This document shows, one piece after another, positions 10,364-22,540 of a DNA stretch of 64,000 bases. The stretch is from contig CM065296.1 in assembly GCA_032871835.1 (NCBI GenBank), positions 112,664,146 through 112,728,145 on the forward strand, written 5' to 3'. The stretch is from Dipteronia dyeriana. Its lineage: Eukaryota; Streptophyta; Magnoliopsida; Sapindales; Sapindaceae. The position numbers and the translations under genes are program-made. A model generated the notes under the pieces. The model ran no database searches. It was not told the origin of the DNA and worked only from the letters and a program-made list of their open reading frames with translations. Positions within the stretch are counted from its first letter, which is position 1; each line of letters opens with the position of its first letter.

Positions 10364-11789
10364 ATATGCTCTATTGTTCTACTGAGGCATATAATTTCCC
10401 TTATAGTCTTTACGTTGTTTGAACATAAATAACTTTGAGATTTTTTTATAATCAATCATAAGCATGTCTATTTATACTGTTTACATATTTTATTAAACAG
10501 ATGATAGATTAATTTTGATCAATGAATGATCTACTAAATTAATTTTCCCCTATATTGTGTTTTTTTTTTTCATTTTGCCATTTCCATGTTGTGATAAGTT
10601 TTGGAATGTATCTTTTTTTATCTATGCTATTTCAGATGATTCGTGTCTATGGTTTACGATTTATAAACTTGCTATTATTTGATCTTTTGGTAGGATAAAT
10701 GGCAGGACATATGGGTTCTCTTTTCTGTTTGTTGTTCCTGAAAATATAGTCCTTGATTCATAACAAACCATTAAAGTTAAACTCTTTGCTTACGGTTCTT
10801 ACTTTAATTCTCTTGGAGATTTTAGATTTTGTCTAGACTAACACTCTATTGGTAAATATGCCGTCTTCAGGTATTTATTGAGATTTTTAGCTTGTAGGTA
10901 TTTTTTTCTTGGAATTTGAGTGATTTTCCTCATAACCTTTTCAACCCTAATTGGATTAAAATTTGTTGTGTATCATCTTATAGAATTTTTGATTAGTAAA
11001 CGCCCATTTAAATGATTTGAATAAATTATTAATCTCTCTTACGGATTTACAAATTCACTAGTGCAGAAATTTACATTATTAAATATATATTTATAAATAA
11101 AATATATTATTTGGAATATAAAAAATATACAAAGATTAAACATTTTACTTGACATCGGTAATCATTATTCAAGTTTTGATTTTTTAAATAACTATATAAT
11201 TTTGCTGAGAAACTATATAATCAAGAAATAATGATGAGAAACTTAAAATCAATGATTTTTATTAAATTAATATATGTTCTTTATTGTTATCATTAATAAG
11301 TTTGATTAAATTTACCAATAATTTGGATGAAATTCAACCCATAATTGAATGTAAATTTTTATGACTCTCACATATAAAAAATTTCTAATTAATCGTGTTA
11401 GTAAATCATTATACAATAAGAATTATTATCCTTTTTTTCTATTTCTATTTTAGGATAATAATAATAATAATAATATTTTTAATATAAATGTTACGATTTT
11501 TTTTTTGGTTTTTATTAGTGGAATAATAATCTACTACTTATGTTACATTTAACTATGTTTGTTTGAAGATTTTAGAGTAGGACACCTTGTTCTTTTCAAT
11601 TGTTTTGAAAAAGATCATGAATTCTATTTTTTAATTAGAAATCAGGGGAAAAAATGATGAAACATAAGAAAAAATATTTCTTAAATTAGTTTTATTATAT
11701 ATCAAATATTTATTCCGGTTTTATATTAAGGGAGTTATAATTCTTCAAATTTCTACATGTTTATTGAATAAGTCAAAAGTTGAGTAGAA
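10364..11789. other. Unassigned AT-rich DNA, no gene recognised
   Basis: No coding frame or clear repeat was found, apart from an (aat)n run at 11455-11475. It separates the SEC5 fragment from the satellite. Confidence 0.4.
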
Positions 11790-13660
11790 TATAAACCTTG
11801 TTCAACCTACATTGAAATTGTTTAACACTGACTTGTTCACTAAACAAGTTTAATGTTTAGAGAAACGTTAAACTCGTTCAACCTACGTTGAACTTGTCTA
11901 TGAATGTATATGTTGACTTGTTCACTGAACAAGTTTAACGTTTAGGGGAACATTAAATTCGTTTAACATACGTTGAACTTGTTCATTAAGGTATACATTG
12001 ACTTGTTCACTGTACAAGTTTAACATTAGAGGAACATTAACTCGTTCAACCTACGTAAAACTTGTTCATGAATATATACGTTGACTTGTTCACTGAACGA
12101 GTTTAACGTTGAAAGGAACGTTAAATTCGTTCAACATACGTTGAACTTGTTCATGAAGGTTTATGTTAACTTGTTCATGAAGGTTTATGTTAACTTATTT
12201 CATGAACAAGTTTAACGTTGAGAGGAACATTAAACTCGTTCAACCTACGTTAAACTTGTTCATGAAAACTTGTTCATGAAGACTTGTTCATGAAGACTTA
12301 CATTGACTTGTTCATCGAACAAGTTTAACATTGAGATGGACGTTAAACTCGTTCAAACTACGTTAAACTTTTTCATGAAGATTTACGTTGATTTGTTCAC
12401 CGAACAAGTTTAACTTTAATGTGAATGTTAAACTCTTTCGACTTACGTTGAACTTGTTCATGAAGATTTACGTTGACTTGTTTATTAACGTTAAACTTGT
12501 TCAACCTACGTTGAACATGTTACTGAAGATTTATGTTGACTTGTTTACTGAACAAGTTTAATGTTGATATTAATGTTAAATTCATTCAACCTACGTTGAA
12601 CTTGTTTATGAAGGTTTACGTTAACTTGTTTAATGAAAAAAGTTTAACGTTGAGAGGAACATTAAACTCGTTCAACCTATGTCAAACTTGTTCATGAAGA
12701 CTTACATTGACTTGTTCATCGAACAAGTTTAACGTTGAGATGAACGTGAAACTCGTTCAAACTACGTTAAACTTTTTTATGAAGATTTACGTTGAATTGT
12801 TCACCGAACAAGTTTAACTTTAATGTGAACGTTAAACTCTTTCAACTTATGTTGAACTTGTTCATGAAGATTTAAGTTGATTTGTTTATTAACATTAAAC
12901 TTGTTCAACCCATGTTGAACTTGTTCTTGAAGATTTCCGTTGACTTGTTCACATAACAAGTTTAATGCTAAGTTTAACGTTAAACTCGTTCATGAAGGTT
13001 TACGTTGACTTGTTCACTGAACATGTTTAACGTTGAGAGATGACCGTTAAACTTGTTCAACCTACGCTGACTTGTTCATGAATGTTTACGTTAACTTGTT
13101 CACTAACAAGTTTAACATTATCAGATAAACGTTAAACTCGTTCAACCTACATTGAACTTGTTCATGGAGATTTATGCTGACTTGTTCACTGAACATGTTT
13201 ATCGTTTAGATGAATGTTAAACTTGTTCAACCAACGTTGAACTTGTTCATGAAGATTTACATTGACTTGTTCAATGAACGAGTTTAACGTTTGGATAAAC
13301 GTTAAACTTGTTCAGCCTATGTTGAACTTGTTCATGAAGATTTACGTTGACATGTTCACTGGCAAATTTTAACGTTGATATTAAAGTTAAACTTGTTCAA
13401 CTTACATTGAACTTGTTCATGAAGGTTTACGTTAACTTGTTTACTGAACAAGTTTAACATTATCAAATAAACATTAAATTCGTTCAATCTAGGTTGAACT
13501 TATTCATGAAGATTTACGTTGATTTTTTCACTAAACAAGTTTAACGTTCAGATGAATGTTAAACTCGTTCAACCTATAGATTTACATTGACTTGTTCAAT
13601 GAACGAGTTTAATGTTTGGATGAAGTTAAACTTGTTCAATCTACGTTGAACTCGTACTTA
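11790..13660. repeat. 84-bp satellite array, about 22 degenerate copies
   Basis: A unit of about 84 bp is repeated throughout. Each unit contains aacgttaaactcgttcaacc, then tacgttgaacttgttcatga, then acgttgacttgttcactgaa and caagtttaacgtt. Every unit therefore holds two dyads: gttcaac/gttgaac around a short spacer and aacttgttca/tgaacaagtt. Some copies carry extra internal duplications of the cttgttcatgaag word (12130-12310) or have lost part of the unit. No open frame of note exists. The array ends sharply near 13660 in AT-rich DNA with a (TA)n run at 13780-13801. Confidence 0.9.
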
Positions 13661-14254
13661 AAATTCAAATTTTCAAAATAAATAAAAATGATTTGATATA
13701 ATAAAATTTATAGTTTTCATATATTTTAAAAGAATGTTTCGTTAATTTTTTTATTAATTATATATAATATAATGTATTAATATATATATATATATATATA
13801 TCCGGTTGCTTTTAATAGCTGTCAAGCATTTTTATTTTTTTATTAGTAGTTTTGGTACTTTTTACGAGTTTGTATGGTACAAACCTATGACGATGTTTGT
13901 TCTCTAGCCAAGTCCTCCTTACTATTATAACCTAGAGAATTGACTGAGACAAACAAGTATCTAGCATTTCCATTAAGCAGGTATCTTGCATTTCAATTTG
14001 GCTAGCTTTTAAAACATATTACAACATTACATCTTTGTTGGTGCTAATATTAGAAGCATCTGTTAATAATATGCATGTAGCAATTGCTGGTAGATGTGTT
14101 GTTTGTTTTATATGCACATTTTATTCGGTGATGAATAATTTACCATGGTTGCTGTCCCCATGCACTCTAGCTCTTACGTCTAAGAGCCACCCTTCTTGGA
14201 AAGGCATAGGTTGTACAACCATTCAGGAGCCCACATAAAGTTGTGGGTGAAAGC

Positions 14255-15715
14255 AATTATCTATTTTTTTTTCTCACTTACTCATTTTGTATTGGATTGA
14301 TCCCTATGTTTTCAAAAACTATTCAATTTCATCCTTATGTGAGTCAACTGTTGGTCAAATTAAACTGTTCTAAAGGTATTTTTGTCTTTAAATAATAGTA
14401 TGACACTTGTCAACACATAAATAAATAGAAAAAACATTCGCAAGAATGAAACTCAAAGGAATTGATGGGGTCCCGCACAAGCGATGGAGCATAATTTAAT
14501 TAAAAATAAATAAATTTAGATGTGAAGATGGACCTCGATCGTTCATCTTCTTCAAATGGACAGTGGGTATTAGACCTCCATCGTTCATCTTCTTCAAATT
14601 GACAGTAGGTATCGGATCTCCATCTAATATTTTTTTTTTAAAAAAACAACACAATTAAACTTAATATTTTTTTTTGATTAGGTGTGGATCCATGTAGATC
14701 CATATTGGATCTCCACCTAATCAAAAAAAAAAAAACTTAAAAGAACAAAATTCATCTTCTGTTGATTTCTAAAAAAAAATCATTAAAACTCAAACACCAA
14801 ACCTATTGATGATCTCCAGTAAAAATGAAACCCAACCACTAACAAAAGCTAAACCAATCAACACCAGATTCAATCATCTCTCACTCTTTCTCAAACCTAA
14901 AACCAAATACCAAAATCATTCAAAATCCATCTCTCTCTCTCTCTCTCTCACTCTCTTTCTCGATCTCTCTTTCATTTCTCGATCTCTCTCTGACCTCCAT
15001 GAAAACCCAAAAGAAGCTACTTGAATCCATCTACCACCGACCTACACGAACCTTAGCCGTCCCTCCGATCATCAAATCGAACCCATCTGTTGGTGTTTGA
15101 TTTTTTTGGGGCGTGAGAGATATAGAGTTGCAGAAGCAAGAAGTTGAGTTGATCTATGTTCTTTTTGATCTTGAGTTATTTTGTTTTGATCAGGGTTCAT
15201 TTTGGCTGGGGAGGTTTATGGGTTCGATAAAGCTAGGTTAGGCGGCGGCAGTAGAGCTGGGTTGGTCAACGATCGGGTTTCAGTGACAGATTAGGGTGGT
15301 GGTGGGTTTGGGTGATAGTGGGTTTGAGTGGCTAGGGTTTGGTAATGTTGATATTGGGAGATGAATGTTGTTGATTTTTTTTTTATAATTAAGATCTGGT
15401 GAAAAATGAATGTTGGTTAGGGTTTGGTAATGTTGATGTGGGTGATGCATGTTCGCTAGGTTATTGTTTTAAAAATTAAAATTATTAAATAATTAAAAAT
15501 AAAATTAAGAAAATAAAATTTACCTTTTTATTTTATTTTGAGTTTAAAGTTAAGGGTAAAAATGCTATTTTACATTTTTTATGATGGTCCATCATCAAAA
15601 TTCTGGTTAGAGGGATCAAATTGAGTTGTTTTTGAAATCATAGAGACAATCAAGAGAAAAATGAATAAGGGCGTAAAAAAATAGATAATTCAAAAAAAAT
15701 ATAGGGACTCAAATG
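14255..15715. mobile_element. Long-TIR DNA element, Mutator-like candidate
   Basis: The left end (about 14257-14345: ttatctattttttt ... cccta-g-tttcaaaaac-a-tcaatttcatcc) is an inverted, diverged copy of the right end (about 15593-15690). These long terminal inverted repeats of about 90 bp are typical of Mutator-like elements. The interior contains a duplicated word atcgttcatcttcttcaaat (14537 and 14581), a hairpin at 14673-14736 (gattaggtgtggatcc / ggatctccacctaatc), and a GC-richer stretch (15030-15330) that could be captured host DNA but has no recognisable domain. A target duplication was not resolved, so the exact ends and superfamily are tentative. Confidence 0.5.
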
Positions 15716-15938
15716 ATAATATCTTTTTTTTAAAGAATATACTAATTGGACAATGGAAATTACATAATATGCCACTGGGGTTACGATAAAACAAAGATTT
15801 CTGGTGATAATATTAGAAGCATTTATGAATAATATGCATCTATGCATGTAGCTATTGTCGATAGATGCGTTGTTCGTTGTATGTGCACATTTTATTCATT
15901 GGTAAATAATTTCATTGTGGTTGATGCTCGATGTCCAA

Positions 15939-17355
15939 TGATCATTCCTAAATGAGCACCCGCAATAGTACGGAGCCGTGAGAGTAGCACAATGATAAAT
16001 AAGATTCGTTCCACGAGGATTGATGAATTGATTACCACAATTGATTGATTAAACTAATATTTAGACAAGCAAATATTTGATGATTCAATTAGACTACTAA
16101 CACTAATTAAATATGAACTACTCATACAGTGCAACTAATGAAACTTAACAAGCAAGCAAGCAAGGTAAAGTCACACACAAACAAGTTATTGTATTACTAT
16201 TAAGAACTTAGGCTAAGACATTGAATCCACCTAACCAATTCTCACCAATTTATAGACATGCCATTATGAATAAATTATGCAAATGTGAATGTTGACTCGT
16301 GACACCCTTTATCAGTCTTTACTATCTCTCGAGTAACAAAAACAATACTTATATGCACCAATAACCTGTCTCTCGATGGTCATCCAAAATACACACAAGT
16401 TCATTAAGCTTAATGGTTCACTAGGTGAGTCCTAGAGACTAGCCTTGAGTATTTCTACCTTACTAGACCTCTATCATGCATTTCATCGAGCACGTTGTGT
16501 ACTTCTCCTCTCGGGGCATCACACAACAACCAAATATACATCAAATGCTAGCCAGACACTCAATGTTAATTAAAGCATGAAATACATATACATAAACATA
16601 AGCAATATGAATAAAGTAGTGGTCTTTATTAGTAAATCATGGAAAAGGCTTCATCTTGGCCTTAGCCAAGATGACTTTAGTTCATAATGTATGAAATTGC
16701 TACAAAAGATGTGAGTATCATACAATCCATAATCAAATACAAGTACTAAATGAAAGAAAGAAAGGTTAAGAATAAACTAAGTGTAGATGTCCTCTCTCTT
16801 GGTTGGTTAAATCTGCTTTACTTGCTCTTTCTCTTGATGCTCCCCTCTTACTCCAAGGTTGTGTTTTTGTGGTGGGAAATGGTGGAAAGGTTGGGTATTT
16901 AGTGTTTGGTAGAGTGGATTTGAAGTTTGGATGATGGATTAGAGGTTTGATGAAGTGACTTGGTAAAGGATTTGAGTGAAAGGTGAGGGATTTGGGTGAA
17001 AGGTGGTGTCTTGGAGGTTTTAGATTGTGCCTCACCAGCGTAACACCACTGATATTATATGCTGGTAAGGGTGGCGCTAGTCGAGTGGCACCTCACCAGT
17101 GCAACTCCACTTATATTGTGCAGTGGTGAGGGTGGCGCTGGTTGAGTAGCCCTTCACCAGTGCCACTATTGACCTTTTGAATATTCACTTCTTCTGTTTT
17201 GGCCCTAACTTTTCTCAGTTTCACACTATTACTCTGGGATGGCTAAAGGAACCTGCATAAGCTTATCACACCATTAAATACTCGATTTTTACTCAAGAAC
17301 GAGTGCAATTGACAGGTTATGGAGGCTACACCGAGTGTAGAAATGAGAGTTATCA
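15939..17355 (-). mobile_element. Solo LTR, gypsy-type family C, copy 1
   Basis: The block begins tgatcattcctaaatgagc and ends gagagttatca, and is flanked by near-identical 5-bp duplications tccaa (15934-15938) and tccac (17356-17360). A related sequence with the same ends and a perfect duplication is present at 54403-55965. No internal coding region is attached, so it is a solo LTR left by LTR-LTR recombination. Orientation is inferred from a cctataaata TATA-like word on the minus strand of the other copy. GC-rich dyads lie at 17030-17165. Confidence 0.85.
17030..17165. repeat. GC-rich dyad repeats in LTR C (tcaccagcg type)
   Basis: Repeated tcaccagcg/gcgctggt-like words, together with gtcgagtggc, form short inverted pairs in otherwise AT-rich LTR sequence. 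The block is repeated about twice here and again in the other C copy (55600-55785). Confidence 0.75.
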
Positions 17356-17360
17356 TCCAC

Positions 17361-17792
17361 CCTAACTCTTGCGCTTAATAGCTACCCTTCTTGAAAAGGC
17401 ATAGGTTGTACAACTATTCATGGGTCGACATAAAGATATGGGTGAAAGCTAAATTACATCTGTGTGTTTTGATAATGTATTAATTGGACAATGGAAATAT
17501 AACATGCCAATAGGATAACGATAAAACAAAGGTATACTATAGTTAGTTTGAAACTTATAATATCAATAATTTTGATATGAAATGATTTTTTGATCCAACT
17601 AACACATCATATATATGGTCTCTTTCTAAAGGCACATAGGGGTGAAGCTATGAAAAGGTTTGGTGGGGGCTATAGCCCCTTTAACCTCTTTAGAAATTTA
17701 ATTTTAATCCTCATATTCGGGTTAAAATTTTTATATTTACATCCTATAAAATGAAAATTTTATTGATTGGTCCTCTTAAACTTGATTAAATT
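17361..17792. other. Upstream flank of P450 copy 2, part 1
   Basis: After the end of the tandem unit, 17540-17590 (taatatcaataattttgata and tgaaatgattttttgat) resembles 1045-1075 upstream of P450 copy 1. This suggests that the duplication included at least part of the upstream region. Element D is inserted at 17793. Confidence 0.5.
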
Positions 17793-18608
17793 TGTTGACG
17801 TCGATTTCTGGATTATGCCAGAAAAGCCAACAAGGACTGGATTTTGGCTATTGATTCAAAGAGAAAGAGATGCAGAGAGAGTAACAAAGACAAGGTTTAC
17901 GTGGTAAAACTCCGATGGTCGAAGAAACATCCACGGGTGGTTGAAAGATCAACCAAGCCAAAATCTATTAGGAGAATAAGATGTTTTTACAAGCTCTCGA
18001 TCTCCCTTTTTCTCTCTATTATTTGCGATTACTGTATGCTATATTGTCTATATCTTTTTGAGTCAGATTATGGGTCTATTTATATGCTTATAGAACCCTA
18101 ATCTGCTTTGTACAAGTAATACAAGATATTTGTATTTAATTGTGATTTGGTTACTTGCTTGAGGTTGATTTGTCTTCTTTCCTGTTTCGGAGTCTCTTAT
18201 GGAAATTGAGTGGGATTCTCGAAGCATAGTTCAATTTGACTTGTTTCCTTATAAGAATGTAGTCTTCGAAAAGGAATCAAGTTGTTTCTGATTGGGGGAC
18301 TCTTCTAACTTAAAGGTCCATTATTTGGGATTCCTTCATGAAGAATATCTTTGCATATTTAATGACTTAACCCGTACGATAAGTTCTTATTAGGGTTGTA
18401 TTTACTCCCGAGTAAGACTGATACCTGATGGTCCCGAGTAGTGCCGTTTGAGCCCGAGTGAGTCTTTATTCGGTATATGCTTACTCGGGCTTGCTCCTCT
18501 TTAATGATACCTTGTAGGATATTTCCCGGATGTCCATCTAAGCATACACCTGGCTATTTTTTCTTTCCTGTCAATGACGTGTATGCTTGGTAAAATTTAC
18601 ATACAACA
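17793..18608 (-). repeat. 3' LTR of element D
   Basis: It begins tgttgacgtcgatttctgg on the plus strand and ends tacatacaaca. It pairs with 28812-29628. The cccgagta and actcggg words near 18410-18490 are repeated inverted motifs in the LTR. Confidence 0.92.
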
Positions 18609-18622
18609 ATACCCCCTTAAAA
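18609..18622 (-). other. Polypurine tract of element D
   Basis: On the minus strand the sequence immediately before the 3' LTR reads ttaagggggtat, a typical primer site for plus-strand DNA synthesis. Confidence 0.75.
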
Positions 18623-20227
18623 TATTTTTGCCGAGAAGACTTTATTTCGGGCAAGAATATTTTAATCGTTTTGAATTTCTTTCGTCAGAAAAACCGTCTT
18701 GCCATAATGATGTATTTTAATGGTGACTCTGTAATTTCGATTTTCTTTGTAACGCAAGATCTTAAATGATAGCGACGTTTCAAAGTTTTGACTGTTGAGG
18801 GCTACTTCTTGTCTTGACACATGTCCCTTGTCTCTTCGTTTTTCAATATCGTTTATGAGAAGTGACTTTTACGTTTATCCAAACGCCGCCAACGTCATCT
18901 GGTTTCGTCAGAAAACTTTTTCCCGATTTGAAACCCTAGGGTTTCGTGCCGTCTCGCCTTTAAATTCTTCGTTGAGAGACTGTTGGTTTATTCTGAAAAA
19001 TCCAGCAGAAATCTCTTTAAACTCAAATTTCTTCATCCAGAAGTTCGCTTTGAAGATCTTGCGTCAGTCTCAATTCAAGGTTAGTTTCAATGGGTCCATC
19101 TTCCCGTCATCATCTCTTTAAAATTGCATTTGATGCATAGAGCGTGGGGATTTCCAGTTACTATCTTGCATTAGACGATTAATGGGGGATATCCCAATAG
19201 ATGAACCTCCATTTTTAGAGGTCGATGTTTCTAGGCTTCACCCTGACGTCACTTTCAGTCCTGTATCGAGTTCTCCATCTAGTTCTGATTCTGATATTTC
19301 TGATCACAGGGTATCTTCTCGAAGGATGGGTAAACATCAAAGCACAAGCAAGGTATACAAGCACGGCTCGACCAGTGTTCAGACTGGGGAACAAACTGTT
19401 AATGAGGGGGACGCTGATGTACACAGGGCGTCTCGCCTTTCATTTTCTGACACTCGCCCGAGTGGCTTTGATATTGAGCTGAAATATGGTCGGGCCAGCT
19501 GAGATAGAGAAATACCGATCCCGATTTGATTTGCCCGACTTAGTCACTTTGGTTCTTGCGAGGAGTAGAGCCGTATGGAATCCTCCTGAGGGGATGATCG
19601 CGATTTACGGATAGATGCTTTGCTGAGGCGTCACACTTCCCTTTCAGCCTTTTATTGCCCGGTTTTTAGCTGAAGCAGGGATAGCCCTAGCTCAGATGGC
19701 CCCGAATAGTTATAAAGTCTTGATGTGCATGTGGCACATGTTCAGCCAAATGAACCTTTCGCCGCCTTCCCCGAATGAAATCAGACATTTCTTTACGCTG
19801 AGGCAGGTTAGTAAAACGGGGACCTATTTACTTGCGTCTACTCCTTCGGACAGTTGGGTCCCTAAAGAAGTGGAGGCGAATCAGGGGGTCGAGACTTCTG
19901 ATGATCCGAAAAAGAAAGGCTTTATATGGGGATTCCCCACATCCAACAAGTTCTGGAAGAACATTTGGTTTTTTGCTGGAGGGGCTCTCGGGCTCGACGT
20001 CACTGTTCGATTTGAGGATTCCCGAATGGTGCTGAATGTTCCCCACTTCTTTTGTTCCCTTGAAGCGTGGAATAAGAAAACAATTGATTATAACGATTCA
20101 GAGCTAAAGAGGCTGGCCCGGGCTGCTATCCGTACTCTGGAAAAGAGAAGCAAGAGCTATCTTTTCAAAGAGGATGACTTGATCAAGCTCGGCTTCTTTA
20201 AACAGGTTTCGGGCCATCGCAGGCGTT

Positions 20228-20299
20228 GTAAGTAACCCTGCGCCCTTTCTGCTGTGTTTCTCCGTTTTTCCATTTCCTTTTCTAACTCTTTTTTTTTAG
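20228..20299 (+). other. Intron 1 of the antisense gene
   Basis: A 72-bp interval starts gtaagt and ends ttttttttag after a T-rich stretch. Removing it joins the codon halves t and ta and keeps the frame from SGHRRR into FDTDIVYDLQ. Donor and polypyrimidine acceptor are canonical. Confidence 0.75.
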
Positions 20300-21136
20300 T
20301 ATTCGATACAGACATTGTCTACGATCTTCAGGCTCGTCAGGTGAAGGCAATTCTTCAAGCGAGTAGGAAGGAGGCTTCCCGTCAGGGCGATGAGGGTATT
20401 GCTTTACCCGAGCCTGATGAGAAAATTGATACTGCTGAGCAAATTCCCGACTGCATTGATCGGGGTGCTCAACCTTCTGCTCATGATCTCGTTGGTTCAA
20501 GTGGCCAAAGTGAGCCGACTGTGACACAACTACCTGAATATAGGGAGAGGTGGCGTGAGAGTCCAAGTGGAGAGCCTGTTGGACTGTCTGGAGCTGGCGA
20601 TGGTGGTAACGTCTTGACGGATCAAATGCCTGTCATTGTCGAGCTTTTTGAGTCTTTTCAGGATGATTTGCTGAAAGATCCTGCTGCTCATCTCTTCCAT
20701 TGTTCTCGGGGGTAAGAAGCGAAAGGCAACTAGTTCACCTCCTCGTCCGCTTAAAGTTCCTCGGGTAGTCACATTCATCGACTCCAACGACGAAGATGTC
20801 AGGGATGAGATTGCCCTGAGTGAAGATGCTGGAGCATCGGCAGATGTAGTTACTTCAGGTCCAAGTAGGGCTTCCTTTACCCCCGAGGTTGGAGATATGG
20901 GCGCTGAACCTTCGGGGGTTCCCTCTCGATCCCTAGAGCCAAATAGAGCTTCTTCTGTCCCTGAGTCTAGAAATCTGGGAACTCAACCCTCGGGGGTTCC
21001 CTTATCCCTTTCTCCAAAAGATATTCTCTAGGAGATGTCCTCTGGTCGGGCTTATATCGGGGAAGACCGCTGGAGCGATTTTAGACATGGTTCACTGCCT
21101 GAACATCTCCAAAACGTTTTCAATGGCGCATCTTAT

Positions 21137-21204
21137 GTAAGTAGCTAATTCTGATTCCTTTACTGTTTTGCTTTCGTTGGAGTTCTAAGTATATTCTTTT
21201 GCAG
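21137..21204 (+). other. Intron 2 of the antisense gene
   Basis: A 68-bp interval starts gtaagtagctaattctgatt, which contains a branch-point-like ctaat, and ends ttcttttgcag. Removal is phase 0 and joins GASY to MVAEFTELV, the start of the coiled coil. Confidence 0.75.
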
Positions 21205-22194
21205 ATGGTGGCAGAATTTACTGAGCTTGTTCAGACGCAGCAATGTCAGGCTGATCGGATAAAGCATCTGGAGGCTCAGCTAAAGGCGAGTGAGGAGGGT
21301 CATGCTCGAGCTGAGCAGGCTTACCAGCAAGAGGTCGGTTCTGTCCAGATATTTACCGACAATTGCCTGGCAAAGCAGGTTGAAGCTGAAGACAAGGCAT
21401 CTTTGGCAGAGAAAAAGGTTGCTTCGCTTCATAACCTTCTTTCTTCTACTGAAGAGTCTATGCTCAAGGCCGAGCAGGCGAAGTCGGCGTATGTCCAAAA
21501 AATCGAAGATTTGGAGCGCCAAGTGCTAACAGTTAATCCCTTTCCCAAGTGTCCAGGTTGAAGCTGGAAGTTCAAGCGGTGGATCGTTTTAAATGATCCC
21601 CTGGTTATGATGCCCTACTTCTTCGAGAATTTCAACGTGGGCTAGTTTCGACCAACGAATTCTTCAAAGTAAAAAGTAGAGCAACCGAGAAAGCCCGTGC
21701 TAACTGGGAGCTGTCAATCAAACACCATATGGACCGGTCCTTGGAATCTCTTCGGATTCAGATGAAGGAATGGAGAGCCTACTGCCGTAGTCAAGGCAAG
21801 GAGCCCCATCCTATGTATTTAGAGATTTCGTCCGAGCACTCTCTCTTTACCTTTTACGCAAGTCAAGAGTCTATCGAGGGTGTAATCCCGGATGTCGGGC
21901 CAACCCCCGGTAATGATTACAGCCAGTAGAGGGATGATATCGTTGATGACTTCACTTGGCCGTCTAATGAGAGCCTGCTTCGTGAATACGAGATGGTGCC
22001 AGACCCGAATATTGGCAAAGGCTCGAAATCCTCGCAACCTTAATCTTGTAAATTGGTAGAAGATTCTGATAGATTCTTTATTTTTTAGTTATGTAAAGAA
22101 TCATTTCTTTGAACTGTAACCATCCTTTTTAAGAGCAATAGAATATGATTTTCTGAGTTGAATGGTTTGCCTTTATTTTTTGTTGCCGGAGGTT

Positions 22195-22540
22195 GTATTA
22201 AACTGGCTGATGGTTGGATAACTTAACCGAGTATCTTATTTAACCGGTTATCCGAATAACTTCAATTGCCAAGTATCTTATTAAACTGGCTGATGGTCGG
22301 ATAACTTAACCGAGTATTTTATTTAACCGGTTATCCGAATAACTTCAATTGCCAAGTATCTTATTAAACTGGCTGGTGATCGGGTAACTTAGCCGAGTAT
22401 CTTATTAAACCGGTTGTTACCCGAATAACTTTAATTGCCAAGTATCTTATTAAACTGGCTGGTGGTCGGGTAACTTAACCGAGTATCTTATTAAACCGGT
22501 TGTTACCCGAATAACAAGTATCTTATTAAACTGGCTTCTT
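22195..22540. repeat. 83-bp tandem repeat, about 4 copies, inside element D
   Basis: Units contain ttaaactggctgatggt, ggataacttaaccgagtatc, ttaaccggttatccgaataa and ttcaattgccaagtatc. Each has an aaccggtt dyad. The array sits between the 3' end of the antisense gene and the 3' end of the pol region, where the two converge. Confidence 0.85.

Larger units (their letters stand above)
13990..17560. repeat. Tandem unit of about 315 bp, at least two copies, split by insertions
   Basis: Text around ttagaagcatctgttaataa and aaaggcataggttgtacaac (14049-14255) recurs as two halves at 15800-15935 and 17361-17450, which are separated by solo LTR C. The linking text taattggacaatggaaat ... aacgataaaacaaag occurs at about 15744-15794 and again at 17480-17530. 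Removing the two inserted elements leaves a repeat of roughly 315 bp. Its nature is unknown. Confidence 0.65.
19182..22043 (+). pseudogene. Antisense gene of element D (gypsy-associated plant transposon protein)
   Basis: This frame opposes the element's own genes. The first part encodes a Ser/Asp-rich N-terminus, then EIEKYRSRFDLPDL, WNPPEGMIAIY, LPFQPFIARFLAEAGIALAQ, MAPNSYKVL and IWGFPTSNKFWKNIWFF, the pattern of the putative gypsy-type transposon domain carried antisense in Tat and Grande elements. Next come a charged region with GKKRK, which may be a nuclear signal, an acidic stretch, and a coiled coil (about 21215-21540). The C-terminal part has SPGYDALLLREFQRGL. Two short GT-AG introns (20228-20299, 21137-21204) join exons in frame. 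Lesions: frameshifts near 19497, 20700 and 21540, and stops at 19612, 19624, 21029, 21594 and 21927. The start is the first ATG before the conserved region. Function in the element is unknown. Confidence 0.8.

Noticed and set aside
11790..13660. Possible CRISPR-like array
   Set aside because: Units are contiguous 84-bp repeats without unique spacers, in a plant nuclear context; this is a satellite.
14806..15024. 72-codon frame with Ser/Leu-rich centre
   Set aside because: The centre is a (CT)n run; no domain, and it lies within a DNA element.
19182..22043. Antisense gene of D as an ordinary host gene
   Set aside because: It lies between the pol 3' end and the 3' LTR of a complete element, and its N-terminal domain is a known gypsy-associated one.
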